Source of the DNA: Streptomyces fuscichromogenes
Lineage (GTDB): Bacteria; Actinomycetota; Actinomycetes; Streptomycetales; Streptomycetaceae
Assembly: GCF_014645815.1 (NCBI RefSeq)
Contig: NZ_BMML01000016.1
Location: 186,001-250,000 of the forward strand
Direction: 5' to 3'
DNA length: 64,000 bases
Shown here: piece after piece, positions 52,376-61,621 of the stretch
Layout of the letters: the number at the start of each line of letters is the position of its first letter
How positions within the stretch are numbered: the stretch's first letter is position 1
Translations under genes and position numbers: made by a program
The notes under the pieces: model-generated
The model's input: the letters and a program-made list of their open reading frames with translations, nothing else
The model's database searches: none
What the model was told of the DNA's origin: nothing

Positions 52376-52843
52376 TCATCCGGCCGGCTGCATCAGGATC
52401 TGGTCGCAGTGCAGCACCACGGTCTCGGTCACGATCTCGGTGGCGCCGGCCTTCATCCCGCCGATCTCCAGCTTCGACGGCCAGGCGTTCTCCAGGAGGT
52501 AGGTGATGATCGGCTGACCCGACTTGGGGGACGAGGACGCCGCGAACAACTGCAGCGAACAGGTCTTGCGGGCCAGCGGGTCGCCCTGCAGCACCGCCTG
52601 GTGCCAGAGCCACATGTAGGTCTCCGGATCGAGGCCGCGCTTGAGCGTGACCGTCGGCGGCTTGGTCTTGCCGTACTGCTTCGTGTGCAGGATTCCCTCG
52701 GGGCCGCTGGAGATGTACTCGACCGATTCGACCTCGGTGTTGATTCCGGACAGCTCACTGAACGTGGCGACCTTGATCCCGTCCACCTGGATCACGAAGG
52801 TCGACGCGCTCATCACCGTCGGGTTGCCGCTGGCGATCGCCAT
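52376..52843 (-). CDS. Inner tube protein 2 (T4 gp19-like)
   Basis: 155 residues. FVIQVDGIKVATFSELSGINTEVESVEYISSGPEGILHTKQYGKTKPPTVTLKRGLDPETYMWLWHQAV is the injection-system tube family pattern (the KTKPPTVTLKRGLD box). It is shorter than and diverged from tube 1, so the system carries two tube genes in tandem. One may be the major tube and the other a capping or junction ring. Confidence 0.93.
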   Translation of the reverse strand: MAIASGNPTVMSASTFVIQVDGIKVATFSELSGINTEVESVEYISSGPEGILHTKQYGKTKPPTVTLKRGLDPETYMWLWHQAVLQGDPLARKTCSLQLFAASSSPKSGQPIITYLLENAWPSKLEIGGMKAGATEIVTETVVLHCDQILMQPAG

Positions 52844-52905
52844 GTGACCGTCGCCCCTTCCACTCGGAATTCACTGTCGTGCCGGCGCGCGCCGTGTCGG
52901 CCGGC

Positions 52906-53424
52906 TCATCCGCCGTCGCCCTGTGTGATCACGTCGCAGGCGATGGTGACGTCCTCGGTCATGACCCCTTCCCCGGCCCTGGCCGAGGAGATGTTGATCT
53001 TCGCGCACCAGGCGTTGATGAGCGTGTAGCTCATCAACGGCTCCTGGTCCTTCATCCCGGCGAGCCCGCCGCCGAAGATGTCCAGACTCAGATACTGGGC
53101 GCGGGCCGCGGGATTGCCGCTGAGTGCCATCTGGTGCCACGCCCAGAGCGCCAGGCTGTTGTCCAGGCCGCGCTTGAGCGTGACCGTCGGCGGTCTGGTC
53201 TGGCCGAACTGCTTCGTGTGGTTGATGAACCCGGCCGTGTCCACCGAGACGTACTGCTCGATGCTGATCTCGCTGCTGATGCCGGCGAGTTCCTGGAACG
53301 CCAGGTTCTGCAACTGGAACCCACCGGTGATCTGGATGTTCGAGGAGACCACGAAGATCGGCGCGGACGCGACGGTGGAAAACGGTCGCGAGGTGGGTGC
53401 GGACGGGCGGGTCGGACTTGCCAC
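52906..53424 (-). CDS. Inner tube protein 1 (T4 gp19-like)
   Basis: 172 residues. FQLQNLAFQELAGISSEISIEQYVSVDTAGFINHTKQFGQTRPPTVTLKRGLDNSLALWAWHQMAL shares the TRPPTVTLKRGLD box with tube 2. It lies directly after the sheath gene, the usual position of the major tube protein. The N-terminal about 15 residues are Ser/Pro-rich. Confidence 0.93.
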   Translation of the reverse strand: MASPTRPSAPTSRPFSTVASAPIFVVSSNIQITGGFQLQNLAFQELAGISSEISIEQYVSVDTAGFINHTKQFGQTRPPTVTLKRGLDNSLALWAWHQMALSGNPAARAQYLSLDIFGGGLAGMKDQEPLMSYTLINAWCAKINISSARAGEGVMTEDVTIACDVITQGDGG

Positions 53425-53461
53425 GGTGTTCGTTCTCCTCTCGGCGCGGACGGGCTCCGGA

Positions 53462-55069
53462 TCACTCCTCCAGCGCCGCGCCCTCCGAGTACTGCGAGAC
53501 CCGGAAGACGATGAACTCCGCCGGCTTGACCGGGGCGATCCCGATGTCGACGGTGAGGATCCCGGCGTCCCGGTTCTCCGGGGGGTTGTTCTCCTCGTCG
53601 CACTTGACGAAGAACGCCTCGTCCGGGGTACGGCCGAACAGCGCCCCGCTGCGCCAGACCCGGCGCAGGAACATCGTGATGGTGCGGCGTACGGAGCCCC
53701 ACAGGAACCGGTCGTTGGGCTCGAACACGACCCAGTTGGTGCCGTCGAGGATCGACTTCTCCACGAAGTTGAACAGCCTGCGCACGTTCAGGTAGCGCCA
53801 CTCGGGGTCGCTGGAGAGCGTCCGCGCACCCCACACCCGGATCCCCTGACCGGGGAAGGACCGGATGCAGTTGACGGCCACCGGGTTGAGCTGGTCGTGC
53901 TCGCCCCGGGTGATGTTGGTCTCCAGGTCGACCACGCCGCGGATCACCTCGTTCGCCGGGGCCTTGTGCACGCCCCGGGTCTCGTCGCTGCGCGCCCACA
54001 CACCGGCGATGTGGCCGCTGGGCGGGATGAGCGCGGGGCTGCCCTTGACCGGGTCCATGACCTTGATCCAGGGCCAGTACAGCGCCGCGTACTTGGAGTC
54101 GTAGCCGGCGACGTCCATCCGCCAGTCCCGGACCTGCTGGGCGCCGAGCCCCGGCGGCGGGTCGAGGATCGCCACCCGGTCCGCCATCAGCTCGCAGTGC
54201 GCGATCATGGCGAGCTGCACGGCCTTGACCCCTTCGAGGTCCACGGACCCGTGCTGGTAGGCGGCCATCAGGTCGGGGACGCAGAGCATGGTGACGTCCT
54301 CGATCGCCTCGAGCCCGGCGAATCCGGTGCGGTCGGCGGTGTCCCCGACGTAGTCGGCCGGGCTGATCCGGACCGGGGCCGGCCCCGTCGGTACGACGGC
54401 CGCCGCCGAGGACGTTCCGCCGCTCAACGCGACCCGCGCGCCCTTCGCCGGGACCAGGGCCGACGCGCCCTTGACCTCGTCCAGGACGATCAGTCGGGAG
54501 GACGCCTTGACAAGCGTGGCCGCGTTCCGGGGCCCGCGCCGCAGGGAGAGGTTGTCGAAGACCTCCGTCTCCCGGCCTTCCTGACGGACCACCAGTTTGA
54601 AGAGTTCCTCGCCGGGTTCGCTCGCGTCGGCGATCTCGACGCTCAACTCGTTGCCCGCTTCCCCGGGGGCCAGCGCCCTGGCCTGGAGGGCCGGACGCCC
54701 GCCGTCCCCGTCCGCGGGCACCTCGCCCCGGGCCGCGGAGCCGGGAGCCGCCGGGCTCCCGTCGTCCCGGCCGTCCGCGGAACCCCGCTCACCGTCTTCC
54801 GCGTCGGGGGCGCCGACGCGCACGACGTACGCCGCCCCGCCGCCGTTGAGGAAGTACCCGTAGACCGACTGTGGAAGGTGCGCGCCCTCGACGAAGCCGC
54901 CGAAGGCCTTGGTGTACTGCGTCCAGTTGGTCACGAGCGTCGGCTGGTCGGGGATCCCGCGTTCGGTGAACCCCACGAAGGCGCACAACGCGGAGCCCAC
55001 GCCCTCGATGGGCCGGGACCCCGAGGAGACCTCCTCCACGTAGACGCCAGGGGAATGGTAGGTAGGCAC
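53462..55069 (-). CDS. Contractile tail sheath protein (Afp2/3-type)
   Basis: 535 residues from GTG 55069 (AGAGGGGCA upstream). The N-terminus MPTYHSPGVYVEEVSSGSRPIEGV is the sheath signature. The C-terminal part has VDLETNITRGEHDQLNPVAVNCIRSFPGQGIRVWGARTLSSDPEWRYLNVRRLFNFVEKSI, the conserved sheath domain that makes the handshake contacts. Only one sheath gene is present (Afp has three). It is the first gene of the roughly 15-kb minus-strand operon. Confidence 0.96.
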   Translation of the reverse strand: MPTYHSPGVYVEEVSSGSRPIEGVGSALCAFVGFTERGIPDQPTLVTNWTQYTKAFGGFVEGAHLPQSVYGYFLNGGGAAYVVRVGAPDAEDGERGSADGRDDGSPAAPGSAARGEVPADGDGGRPALQARALAPGEAGNELSVEIADASEPGEELFKLVVRQEGRETEVFDNLSLRRGPRNAATLVKASSRLIVLDEVKGASALVPAKGARVALSGGTSSAAAVVPTGPAPVRISPADYVGDTADRTGFAGLEAIEDVTMLCVPDLMAAYQHGSVDLEGVKAVQLAMIAHCELMADRVAILDPPPGLGAQQVRDWRMDVAGYDSKYAALYWPWIKVMDPVKGSPALIPPSGHIAGVWARSDETRGVHKAPANEVIRGVVDLETNITRGEHDQLNPVAVNCIRSFPGQGIRVWGARTLSSDPEWRYLNVRRLFNFVEKSILDGTNWVVFEPNDRFLWGSVRRTITMFLRRVWRSGALFGRTPDEAFFVKCDEENNPPENRDAGILTVDIGIAPVKPAEFIVFRVSQYSEGAALEE

Positions 55070-55411
55070 TGCCCCTCTGCCCCTCTTTCAGAACCGCCGG
55101 GAACGAACTCTGGATTGCCGGATGCCGGACGCCGGATGCCGGATGCCAGGCGTCGGCCGAGGACACCGCGCATGGTCCGCAAGGTGATCACTGGGCCGAC
55201 GACGATCAGTATTCGGTGCGCCGGTTCCGGTCGACGTGCGCGCGAGAGCGCGCAACGGAGCAGGTTCCGGTGCGCGATGATGCAACACGACGAGCGCGGT
55301 CCGGAGCGCCGACGGGCGAGCCGGTGGGCGTCGGGTGTGCGGGCTCTGCCACCATGAAATCCGTGTACTTCCCGTTCCCCACCGGGTTGGAGAGGCAGGT
55401 TCGCACCTGAC
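55070..55411. promoter_or_regulatory. Divergent promoter region of the sheath operon and the LAL-type regulator
   Basis: 342 bp without a long gene. It contains a 7-bp tandem repeat (GCCGGAT/C units, 55117-55147) about 50 bp upstream of the sheath start, and an 18-codon frame at 55354-55410 (MKSVYFPFPTGLERQVRT) ending one base before the regulator ATG, which could be a leader peptide. No clear -10/-35 pair was recognised. Confidence 0.45.
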
Positions 55412-57787
55412 ATGGACCGCGAACCTGATGCGTACCGGGAACCGGGCGAGCAGGCCGCGTCCGACGCCGACGCCGAACGACGCCTGCTGGCCGCGGACCG
55501 CCTCTGCCCGGACAGCGGCGCGTTCCTGGCGGCGCTGTACGTGCTGGCCGGCGAGCATCCGCCGGCCACGGTGGCCCGCGTCGCCTCGGTTCCGGCGGCC
55601 GCCCGGATCGTCGACCTGCTGCTCGGCCTCGGTCTCGTCGTGCGGGTCGACGGACCGCGGGGCTCCGGCCGTGTCGCGTTCGCACGGGAGAGCGACCAGC
55701 GCCTCGTGCGGGCACGGCTGAGCCCGACGAGATGGCGGGCCCTGCACCGCGCCGCCGCCGAGGTGCTCGATCCGGGACCGGCGCTGGCGCACCGTGCACG
55801 GGCGGCCGACCGCCCCGACCCGGTGCTGGCCGCCGCCCTGGAGGAGGCCGCCTTCGACGCGGGCGCGCCGGAGGACGGGACCGGCGTCGGGGTCGGGGTC
55901 GGCGTGCCGAGTCGGCAACTGCTGCTCTGGGCGGCGGACCTGACCGCGGACCGTGACGAGCGGGAGCGCCGAGTGCTGCTGGCCGCGATGCACGACGTGT
56001 ACGGCGAGGAGTTCCGGGACGACGACCTGTGGACCCGGGTCGAGGCCTTGCCCCCTTCGCCGCTGCGGTACTGCGCGCTGGCGGGCCGGGCCTTGCTCGA
56101 ACACCGTCTCGGTCTCGCCGTCGACCACCTGCGAGCGGCGTCCCGCGCCCTGGCCACCGGGGACGCGGACGCGGCTGCGGGCCGTGCGCCTTCCGGGCGG
56201 TCGCACGGGGACCGGGCCCTGTCGGCGGCCGCGGCGGTCGAGACCGTGCGGGCCGCCGTGGCGTGCCGCACGGCACGGGGCAGCACCGCGGTCGAGGCGG
56301 CGACCAGGGCGCTGGACGCCGCGACCGGTGACCCGGTGCAGATCCGCACGGCCCGGCGCCTGCTCCTGGTGGGCCGGTCCTACACGGAAGGCCCGCACGG
56401 GGTACTGCGCTCCCTCGACGAGGGCCCGCCGGCCGCCGTGGCGAGTGCGACGGTGCCGGAGCACCGCACCCGCGCACCGGAACTCCGGGACTCCGCACTG
56501 CTGTTGTTACGTGGCGAGTGCCGAGTGCTGGCGGGCGATCTGGAGGCGGCCGCCCGTGACCTGGACAGCCTGGTCCGGCGGCTCGACGCGCGTCCCGGGC
56601 ACCCGGACCGGCTGCGTGCGCTGGAGCGGCTGGCGATCGCGCACTTCCTGCTCGGAAGCTGGCGGGAGGCCGATTCCGCGGTGGACGGCATCGGCGAGGG
56701 CGTCGACGACACGGCGGGGCGAGCCCTGCGGGCCATGCTCTCGGCCGCGCGCGGAGCGGGCCCGGCACCGCGACGCGGAGTGCCGACGCCGACGGGCGGG
56801 TCGGCACCGGCGCCCGGATCGCCGCCGGTGGGCCGGTCGGTGTCGTGGGCGGTGCCGGCGGGTCGGTCGGCGGGTGCGGCGGCGCCCGCGGGTGGGGCGG
56901 TGCCGATGGGGCGGTCGGCGCCCGGGGGTGGAGCGGCGCCGGTGCCCGGGTCGGAGTCGGCGGGTGGGGCGGCGCCCGCGCCCAGGACAGCGCCGGCGCC
57001 CGGGGCGGTGACCGCGTCGGTGGAACCCGACCGCCTCGCCGTCGCCGCGTGTGCGGACGCCGTCGCCCTGCTGGCGCACGGGCGTCACGCGGACATCCTG
57101 ACCGCGCTCACCTGGCTGACCTCCGACTCCGCCGGTCTGGGGGACGCACCGGCCAAGTTCGCCCCGCTGTGGCTGCCGGTGTATGCGGAAGCGGCGGTCG
57201 AGACCGCGGCGAGCGCCGCGGCCGAGGCGGGCCTGGCGCAGCTGCGCGAACACGCGGAACGCAGCCCGTACCTGATGGTCACCTTCCATCGGCTCGCGGG
57301 CCGGGCCGCCGAGCTCCGGCGCGACCCGACCACGGCCGCGGCCGCGTACGAGGCGGGCTTGCTGGCCACGGAGGGCCGCGCACAGGTACCGCCCCTGCAC
57401 CGCGCACAACTGGACCATGCGTACGGCCGGTTCCTCTGCGCCCTCGGGCGGACGACGACGGGCCTCGGCTGGCTCCAGCGGGCGCAGGACGACTTCGCCT
57501 CGCTCGGCGCCGACGCGTTCGCGCGGAACTGCGCCCGGGACCGGGCGGCCGTCACCCGGGGAGCCGCGCCGAGCCCCGACGTCGCCCTGACCGAACGTGA
57601 GGAGACGGTGGCCGGCCTGGTCGCGTCCGGGCTGACCAACCGCCAGGTCGCGGAGCGGCTGCTGATCAGCGCGAAGGCGGTGGAGTACCACCTGGGAAAG
57701 ATCTACCGGAAACTCGGGGTGCGCACCCGCAGCGAACTCACCACCAGCCGGCCGAGTTCTCCCGAACGTGGCCGGTGGAGCGGATGA
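55412..57787 (+). CDS. LuxR-family (LAL-like) regulator lacking the ATPase half, divergent from the sheath gene
   Basis: 791 residues from ATG 55412. A winged-helix-like N-terminus (FLAALYVLAGEHPPATVARVASVP...LLLGLGLVVRVDGP) is followed by helical TPR-like repeats, an Ala/Gly/Pro-rich linker at about 450-535, more helices, and a C-terminal LuxR helix-turn-helix (LTEREETVAGLVASGLTNRQVAERLLISAKAVEYHLGKIYRKLGV). No Walker motif is present. The layout matches the regulator at 31-33 kb. A TTA codon at residue 366 (56507) implies bldA control. Its divergent placement suggests it controls the injection-system operon. Confidence 0.87.
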   Translation: MDREPDAYREPGEQAASDADAERRLLAADRLCPDSGAFLAALYVLAGEHPPATVARVASVPAAARIVDLLLGLGLVVRVDGPRGSGRVAFARESDQRLVRARLSPTRWRALHRAAAEVLDPGPALAHRARAADRPDPVLAAALEEAAFDAGAPEDGTGVGVGVGVPSRQLLLWAADLTADRDERERRVLLAAMHDVYGEEFRDDDLWTRVEALPPSPLRYCALAGRALLEHRLGLAVDHLRAASRALATGDADAAAGRAPSGRSHGDRALSAAAAVETVRAAVACRTARGSTAVEAATRALDAATGDPVQIRTARRLLLVGRSYTEGPHGVLRSLDEGPPAAVASATVPEHRTRAPELRDSALLLLRGECRVLAGDLEAAARDLDSLVRRLDARPGHPDRLRALERLAIAHFLLGSWREADSAVDGIGEGVDDTAGRALRAMLSAARGAGPAPRRGVPTPTGGSAPAPGSPPVGRSVSWAVPAGRSAGAAAPAGGAVPMGRSAPGGGAAPVPGSESAGGAAPAPRTAPAPGAVTASVEPDRLAVAACADAVALLAHGRHADILTALTWLTSDSAGLGDAPAKFAPLWLPVYAEAAVETAASAAAEAGLAQLREHAERSPYLMVTFHRLAGRAAELRRDPTTAAAAYEAGLLATEGRAQVPPLHRAQLDHAYGRFLCALGRTTTGLGWLQRAQDDFASLGADAFARNCARDRAAVTRGAAPSPDVALTEREETVAGLVASGLTNRQVAERLLISAKAVEYHLGKIYRKLGVRTRSELTTSRPSSPERGRWSG

Positions 57788-57936
57788 GCCCGCACCGGGC
57801 CCCCGGCCGGTGCCAGAGCCCCGGGTCAGCGACCTGGGAGTGGTGGTAACCCCCGCAGAGCCGGGAGGCGGTCCCCCTGCGGATCCGGTGGCTGGCCCGC
57901 TGTCGGCGCGGTGCCGCCCTGCCCAGACTCGGCAGC

Positions 57937-59007
57937 ATGACGTTCTCCATCGACGCTCCGGCCGCGGCCGCGACGCCCGGCGCCCCTGCGCGGCCCTCCG
58001 GTCCCGGCAGCGACTTCGCCAGACTCTCCCGACGCATCGACGACGCAGGCCTGCTGGACCGGCGACCGGGGTACTACACCGTGCGGCTCGGCCTGGTGAT
58101 CGCGGCTCTGCTGGGCGGCGGCGCGGCCTTCCTCGCGCTCGGCGACACCTGGTGGCAGCTGGCCGTCGCCGCCGCCATGGCCCTCGTCTTCGGCCAGGTG
58201 GCGCTCGTGGCGCACGACCTGGCGCACCGGCAGGTCTTCCGCCGGCGCCGTCCCAGCGAGGCCTGGGGCCGCCTCTTCGGCAACCTCGCCATCGGCATGA
58301 GCTACGGGTGGTGGACGAACAAGCACACCCGTCACCACGCCAACCCCAACCACGAGGAACTCGACCCCGACGTCGCTCCGGAGATCGTGGTGTGGTCCAC
58401 CGGCCAGGCCCGCGACAGCAGCGGCCTGGCCCGGATCATCGGCGGTCACCAGGCGTTCCTGTTCTTCCCGTTGCTGACGCTGGAGGGTTTCAACCTGCAT
58501 GTGTCGAGCATCCGGGCGCTGCGCTCGCCGGCCATGAAGCACCGGGTGCTGGAGGGCACGCTGCTCCTCCTGCACCTGGCGGCCTACCTGTCCGCCCTGT
58601 TCCTGGTGCTCTCTCCCGGCAGGGCCGTGGCGTTCCTCGCCGTGCACCAGGGTCTCTTCGGTGTCTATCTCGGCAGCACGTTCGCCCCGAACCACAAGGG
58701 CATGCCCACCCTCACCGGCGACGAGCGGCCCGACTTCCTGCGCCGCCAGGTGCTCACCTCCCGTGATGTGCGGGGCGGCCGGTTCACCGACCTGATGCTG
58801 GGCGGGCTCAACTACCAGATCGAGCACCACCTGTTCCCGAGCATGCCCACACCGCATCTGCGACACGCCCAGGTGATCGTGCGGGAGTACTGCGCGGAGA
58901 TCGGTGTGCCCTACCACGAGACCGGCCTGCTGCGGTCCTACCGCGAGGCCCTCACGCACCTGCACCGGGTGGGGGAACCCATCCGGCGGCAGCGCCGGGC
59001 GTCCTGA
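57937..59007 (+). CDS. Membrane fatty-acid desaturase
   Basis: 356 residues. Three His boxes: HDLAH (about 93), HTRHH (about 131) and QIEHH (about 292), binding the di-iron centre. Hydrophobic segments lie at about 49-85, 168-180 and 210-245. The layout is that of acyl-lipid/acyl-CoA desaturases of the DesA/delta-6-like FADS group, with the third box beginning with Gln. It probably introduces a double bond into membrane acyl chains. It lies 149 bp after the LAL-type gene on the same strand; a link to the injection system is not shown. The ribosome site is weak. Confidence 0.9.
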   Translation: MTFSIDAPAAAATPGAPARPSGPGSDFARLSRRIDDAGLLDRRPGYYTVRLGLVIAALLGGGAAFLALGDTWWQLAVAAAMALVFGQVALVAHDLAHRQVFRRRRPSEAWGRLFGNLAIGMSYGWWTNKHTRHHANPNHEELDPDVAPEIVVWSTGQARDSSGLARIIGGHQAFLFFPLLTLEGFNLHVSSIRALRSPAMKHRVLEGTLLLLHLAAYLSALFLVLSPGRAVAFLAVHQGLFGVYLGSTFAPNHKGMPTLTGDERPDFLRRQVLTSRDVRGGRFTDLMLGGLNYQIEHHLFPSMPTPHLRHAQVIVREYCAEIGVPYHETGLLRSYREALTHLHRVGEPIRRQRRAS

Positions 59008-59168
59008 CGGCGCGCCGGATGCGTGCGGCGCCCTCCCGCGCAGAACCCATTGGACAAAAGTTGCGTTGTTGCATGGGGCGATATCCAGCGGAGCATGTCC
59101 CGAACCCTGGATGATGGGTAACTAGCCAGTGACAGAACGTGAAGAGGGGCGATGCCGTGGGGGCCACG

Positions 59169-59540
59169 ATGACCACACAGGAAACCGATCACACGGAGGG
59201 GTTCCCTCCGCGCTGTTCCTCGGCGCACCACCTGAGCGGAGCGCACCGGCGTCCACGGTCCGAGGGCGCCCGGACCGTGTCGTCCGCCGTGTTCATCGCC
59301 GCGTGTACGGTCATAGGGCTCGCCGTGGCCACCGGGGCGGCCCTCGCGGTGCCCCGTTCCGGCCGTACGGCGGTGTTCCTGGCCGTGCAGACGGGTGCGA
59401 CCCTCCTGGCCCTGGTCCTGGGGCTGCTGCGCCGGACACGGCGTGCGCCGACCGCCCCGCCAGGCGTCGCCTGGTGCAGCACGGGCGAACACCCTCGCGC
59501 GGCCGTCAACGGCGGCGGTGCGATCCCTGACGCCGGTTAG
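59169..59540 (+). CDS. Small two-helix membrane protein
   Basis: 123 residues from ATG 59169 (GGGGG upstream; GTG 59139 is a longer option). A hydrophilic start (MTTQETDHTEGF) precedes two hydrophobic segments, SSAVFIAACTVIGLAVATGAALAV and TAVFLAVQTGATLLALVLGLL, then a basic tail. No family was recognised. The 3' end overlaps the convergent small gene by 35 bp. Confidence 0.5.
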   Translation: MTTQETDHTEGFPPRCSSAHHLSGAHRRPRSEGARTVSSAVFIAACTVIGLAVATGAALAVPRSGRTAVFLAVQTGATLLALVLGLLRRTRRAPTAPPGVAWCSTGEHPRAAVNGGGAIPDAG

Positions 59541-59889
59541 AACGGCGACCGCCTCCGCGCCGTCCCGGCCCCTGGCTCGTCCCGCGGCCGGTGTTGCGGC
59601 GTCGGCTCGCGGTCGCCACACCCAGTCCGCCGACCGATGTCGCCGTCCCCGAGGCGATCGCCCAGCCGGGAACGCCTGCGGCGTGGGCCGCCATCACGGT
59701 TCCGATCAGTGACACGGGCAGCAAAAGCACGAGCAGTGCGAGCTGGAAGACAGCGGGCCACGCCCTGTCGTTCTTCGTGAAGACCCGCTCCGAAAGACGG
59801 TCCAGAAAATCCAGAAAGCTTTCAGGCGGAGTCTCCGAACGGTCATGCGATGTCCCCACCCTCCGGTTATGGATATATGCGCCGTCCAT
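59506..59889 (-). CDS. Small two-helix membrane protein (convergent)
   Basis: 127 residues if begun at ATG 59889; the start is uncertain because no good ribosome site lies near it and the frame is open further upstream. The middle has SFLDFLDRLSERVFTKNDRAWPAVFQLALLVLLLPVSLIGTVMAAHAAGVPGWAIASGTATSVGGLGVA, two membrane segments, then an Arg-rich tail. No family was recognised. Confidence 0.5.
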   Translation of the reverse strand: MDGAYIHNRRVGTSHDRSETPPESFLDFLDRLSERVFTKNDRAWPAVFQLALLVLLLPVSLIGTVMAAHAAGVPGWAIASGTATSVGGLGVATASRRRNTGRGTSQGPGRRGGGRRSNRRQGSHRRR

Positions 59890-60680
59890 GGAAGAGTCAC
59901 GTCTCACGTCCTCCCGCCCCGAACCGCGACGTCCATTCGGACGGGACCCGTTCTGCTGCGGGATATCCGGCGTTCCGGAACCGGACTCAGGCATCCCTGA
60001 TGCCGTGGGAACAGGATCGGGCACCGGGAACTCCTGACTGATACACACCAACATGAAACAGCGCGCGCCGCCCCCGTCACACCGAGCGGCTCCTCGACCG
60101 CCGGCCACAGGCACAACGCAGACGCATCTGGCACAACCTGCGACGATCCTCTGATCGCCGTCGCCGATCCGCACGTCGTCCCGTCATCGACCCCGTCGGA
60201 CAGTCACGCACGGACGGAAACACAATCTATAGCCCCAGGACTCCCGGCACGCGTGCGCTCAAGAATGCGGCACCGGTAATCGGGAACCTCTCGTACCTTC
60301 GGCGACCAACAACAGGACCCATTACATGCCTGTTCGGACTCCGCACACCGCCATCAGGTTCCTGAATGGCACCCCTTTCACTCCCGGGAGTGACACCGCA
60401 CGCCCCTGGAAATCCGCGACGGCCGCCGGAACGACGAAACACCCACGCCCGGCGAGTTGCCGCGAGGGCACCGTCTTCCCGGGCCGGCCCCCTGCGGATC
60501 GCGGGCCCACATCGGCGGAACACGACGGCGGGACACGGCGGCGGAACACGGCGGCGGGACACGGCGGCGGGACACGGCGGCGGTGCCAGGACTGCACGAA
60601 GTGCTGCGCTTTCCTGCGGGCGCGGCTCGACCGTGGCTCCCTACCGTGACGTCGACAGCGTCGCCTGGCAGGGAGCCTGA
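59890..60680. other. Gap with a tandem repeat
   Basis: About 790 bp. The open frames are Arg/Pro-rich without motifs. Slightly AT-richer patches at 60040-60060, 60220-60240 and 60300-60370 may carry promoters. A 13-bp tandem repeat (six units) occupies 60511-60588. The ribosome site (AGGGAGCCTGA) of the next gene is at the right end. Confidence 0.45.
60511..60588. repeat. 13-bp tandem repeat, six units
   Basis: Units of the form GGCGGCGGGACAC with single-base variants (first ATCGGCGGAACAC, last GGCGGCGGTGCCA). Because 13 is not a multiple of 3, each unit shifts the frame, which argues against coding. Confidence 0.75.
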
Positions 60681-61607
60681 ATGGCTGTGGAGAGCGAGAA
60701 CGTCGAGCAACTGCGGGAGTGGCTGGCGCAGGGCGGTCCGGTGCGCTCGGCCTGCACGGCGGCCGACGTCCTGGCGGACAAACTGGCCGTGGTCGTCTTC
60801 GAGAGCGACGCCCAGTGGCCCGAACGCGCCGACCAGGTCGACGACTACCGCGACCGCCTGCGCGACCGGTTCGCCGACGACACCACCCGCGCGTACCACT
60901 TCGTCGAACTCACCGCCCCTGGCGCCGACCCGGACGTCTTCGTCGACTGGTTCCTCCGGGTCGTCACCGAATGGGAGCAGACCGCCCCCGACGGCGCCGG
61001 CCTCGGCCTGCCCAACCCCCACACCGACGGCACCCCCGGAACCGAGTACTACCGCCTGGACCCCGTCACCCAGGAGTATCTCTACGCCCCCACCGCCGAC
61101 AGCCACGACTGGGCGACCTACGACCGACGCCGCTACGCCGAACCCACGCACCACCACGCCTACGGCCTCGACTACCGCTACGACCGCCTCGACTCCGTCC
61201 ACCAGTGGTACGACGAGACCACGGCCACCTGGCAGGACCAGGCCTGGGCCGACGAGCACGCGGCCCGCGAGGACGCCGGACCCGTACCCCGCTGGGACCA
61301 CGACTGGCAGATGTTCCACCGCGTCGGGCGGGACGGCACGCACGAGTTCGCCGACGCCGTCACGCCGGGCGACCGCTTCAGCGGCTGCGGGGACACATGG
61401 CTGACGCACGCCGAGGTCCTCGAACGCGACGCGCCGGAGAAACCGGCCGCCCCGGCGGCGGAGACCGCCGCGCCGTCGGGCGAGGACAGCGTCCGCGCCA
61501 CCGTCGCGTCCGTCCTCAGGGAGAACCGTGACCTGAGGGAGGGCCTGACCCCCGAGGAGGTCGACGCCGTCATCGCGGACCTGATCAGGACCACGTCCAG
61601 CAATTAG
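60681..61607 (+). CDS. Acidic protein of unknown function, first of a two-gene unit
   Basis: 308 residues from ATG 60681. The N-terminal 100 residues are a helical/beta domain (VEQLREWLAQGGPVRSACTAADVLADKLAVVVFESDAQWPERADQVDDYRDRLRDRF). The middle has aromatic repeats (EYYRLDPVTQEYLYAP, TYDRRRYAEP, DYRYDRLDSVHQWYDETTATWQDQAW) reminiscent of WW/OCRE-like short motifs. The C-terminus has a short helical hairpin (RATVASVLRENRDLREGLTPEEVDAVIADLI). It ends 14 bp before the next gene, which has its own GAGGAGACAGG site. A partner or immunity protein for the next gene is possible but unproven. Confidence 0.6.
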   Translation: MAVESENVEQLREWLAQGGPVRSACTAADVLADKLAVVVFESDAQWPERADQVDDYRDRLRDRFADDTTRAYHFVELTAPGADPDVFVDWFLRVVTEWEQTAPDGAGLGLPNPHTDGTPGTEYYRLDPVTQEYLYAPTADSHDWATYDRRRYAEPTHHHAYGLDYRYDRLDSVHQWYDETTATWQDQAWADEHAAREDAGPVPRWDHDWQMFHRVGRDGTHEFADAVTPGDRFSGCGDTWLTHAEVLERDAPEKPAAPAAETAAPSGEDSVRATVASVLRENRDLREGLTPEEVDAVIADLIRTTSSN

Positions 61608-61621
61608 AGGAGACAGGCACG

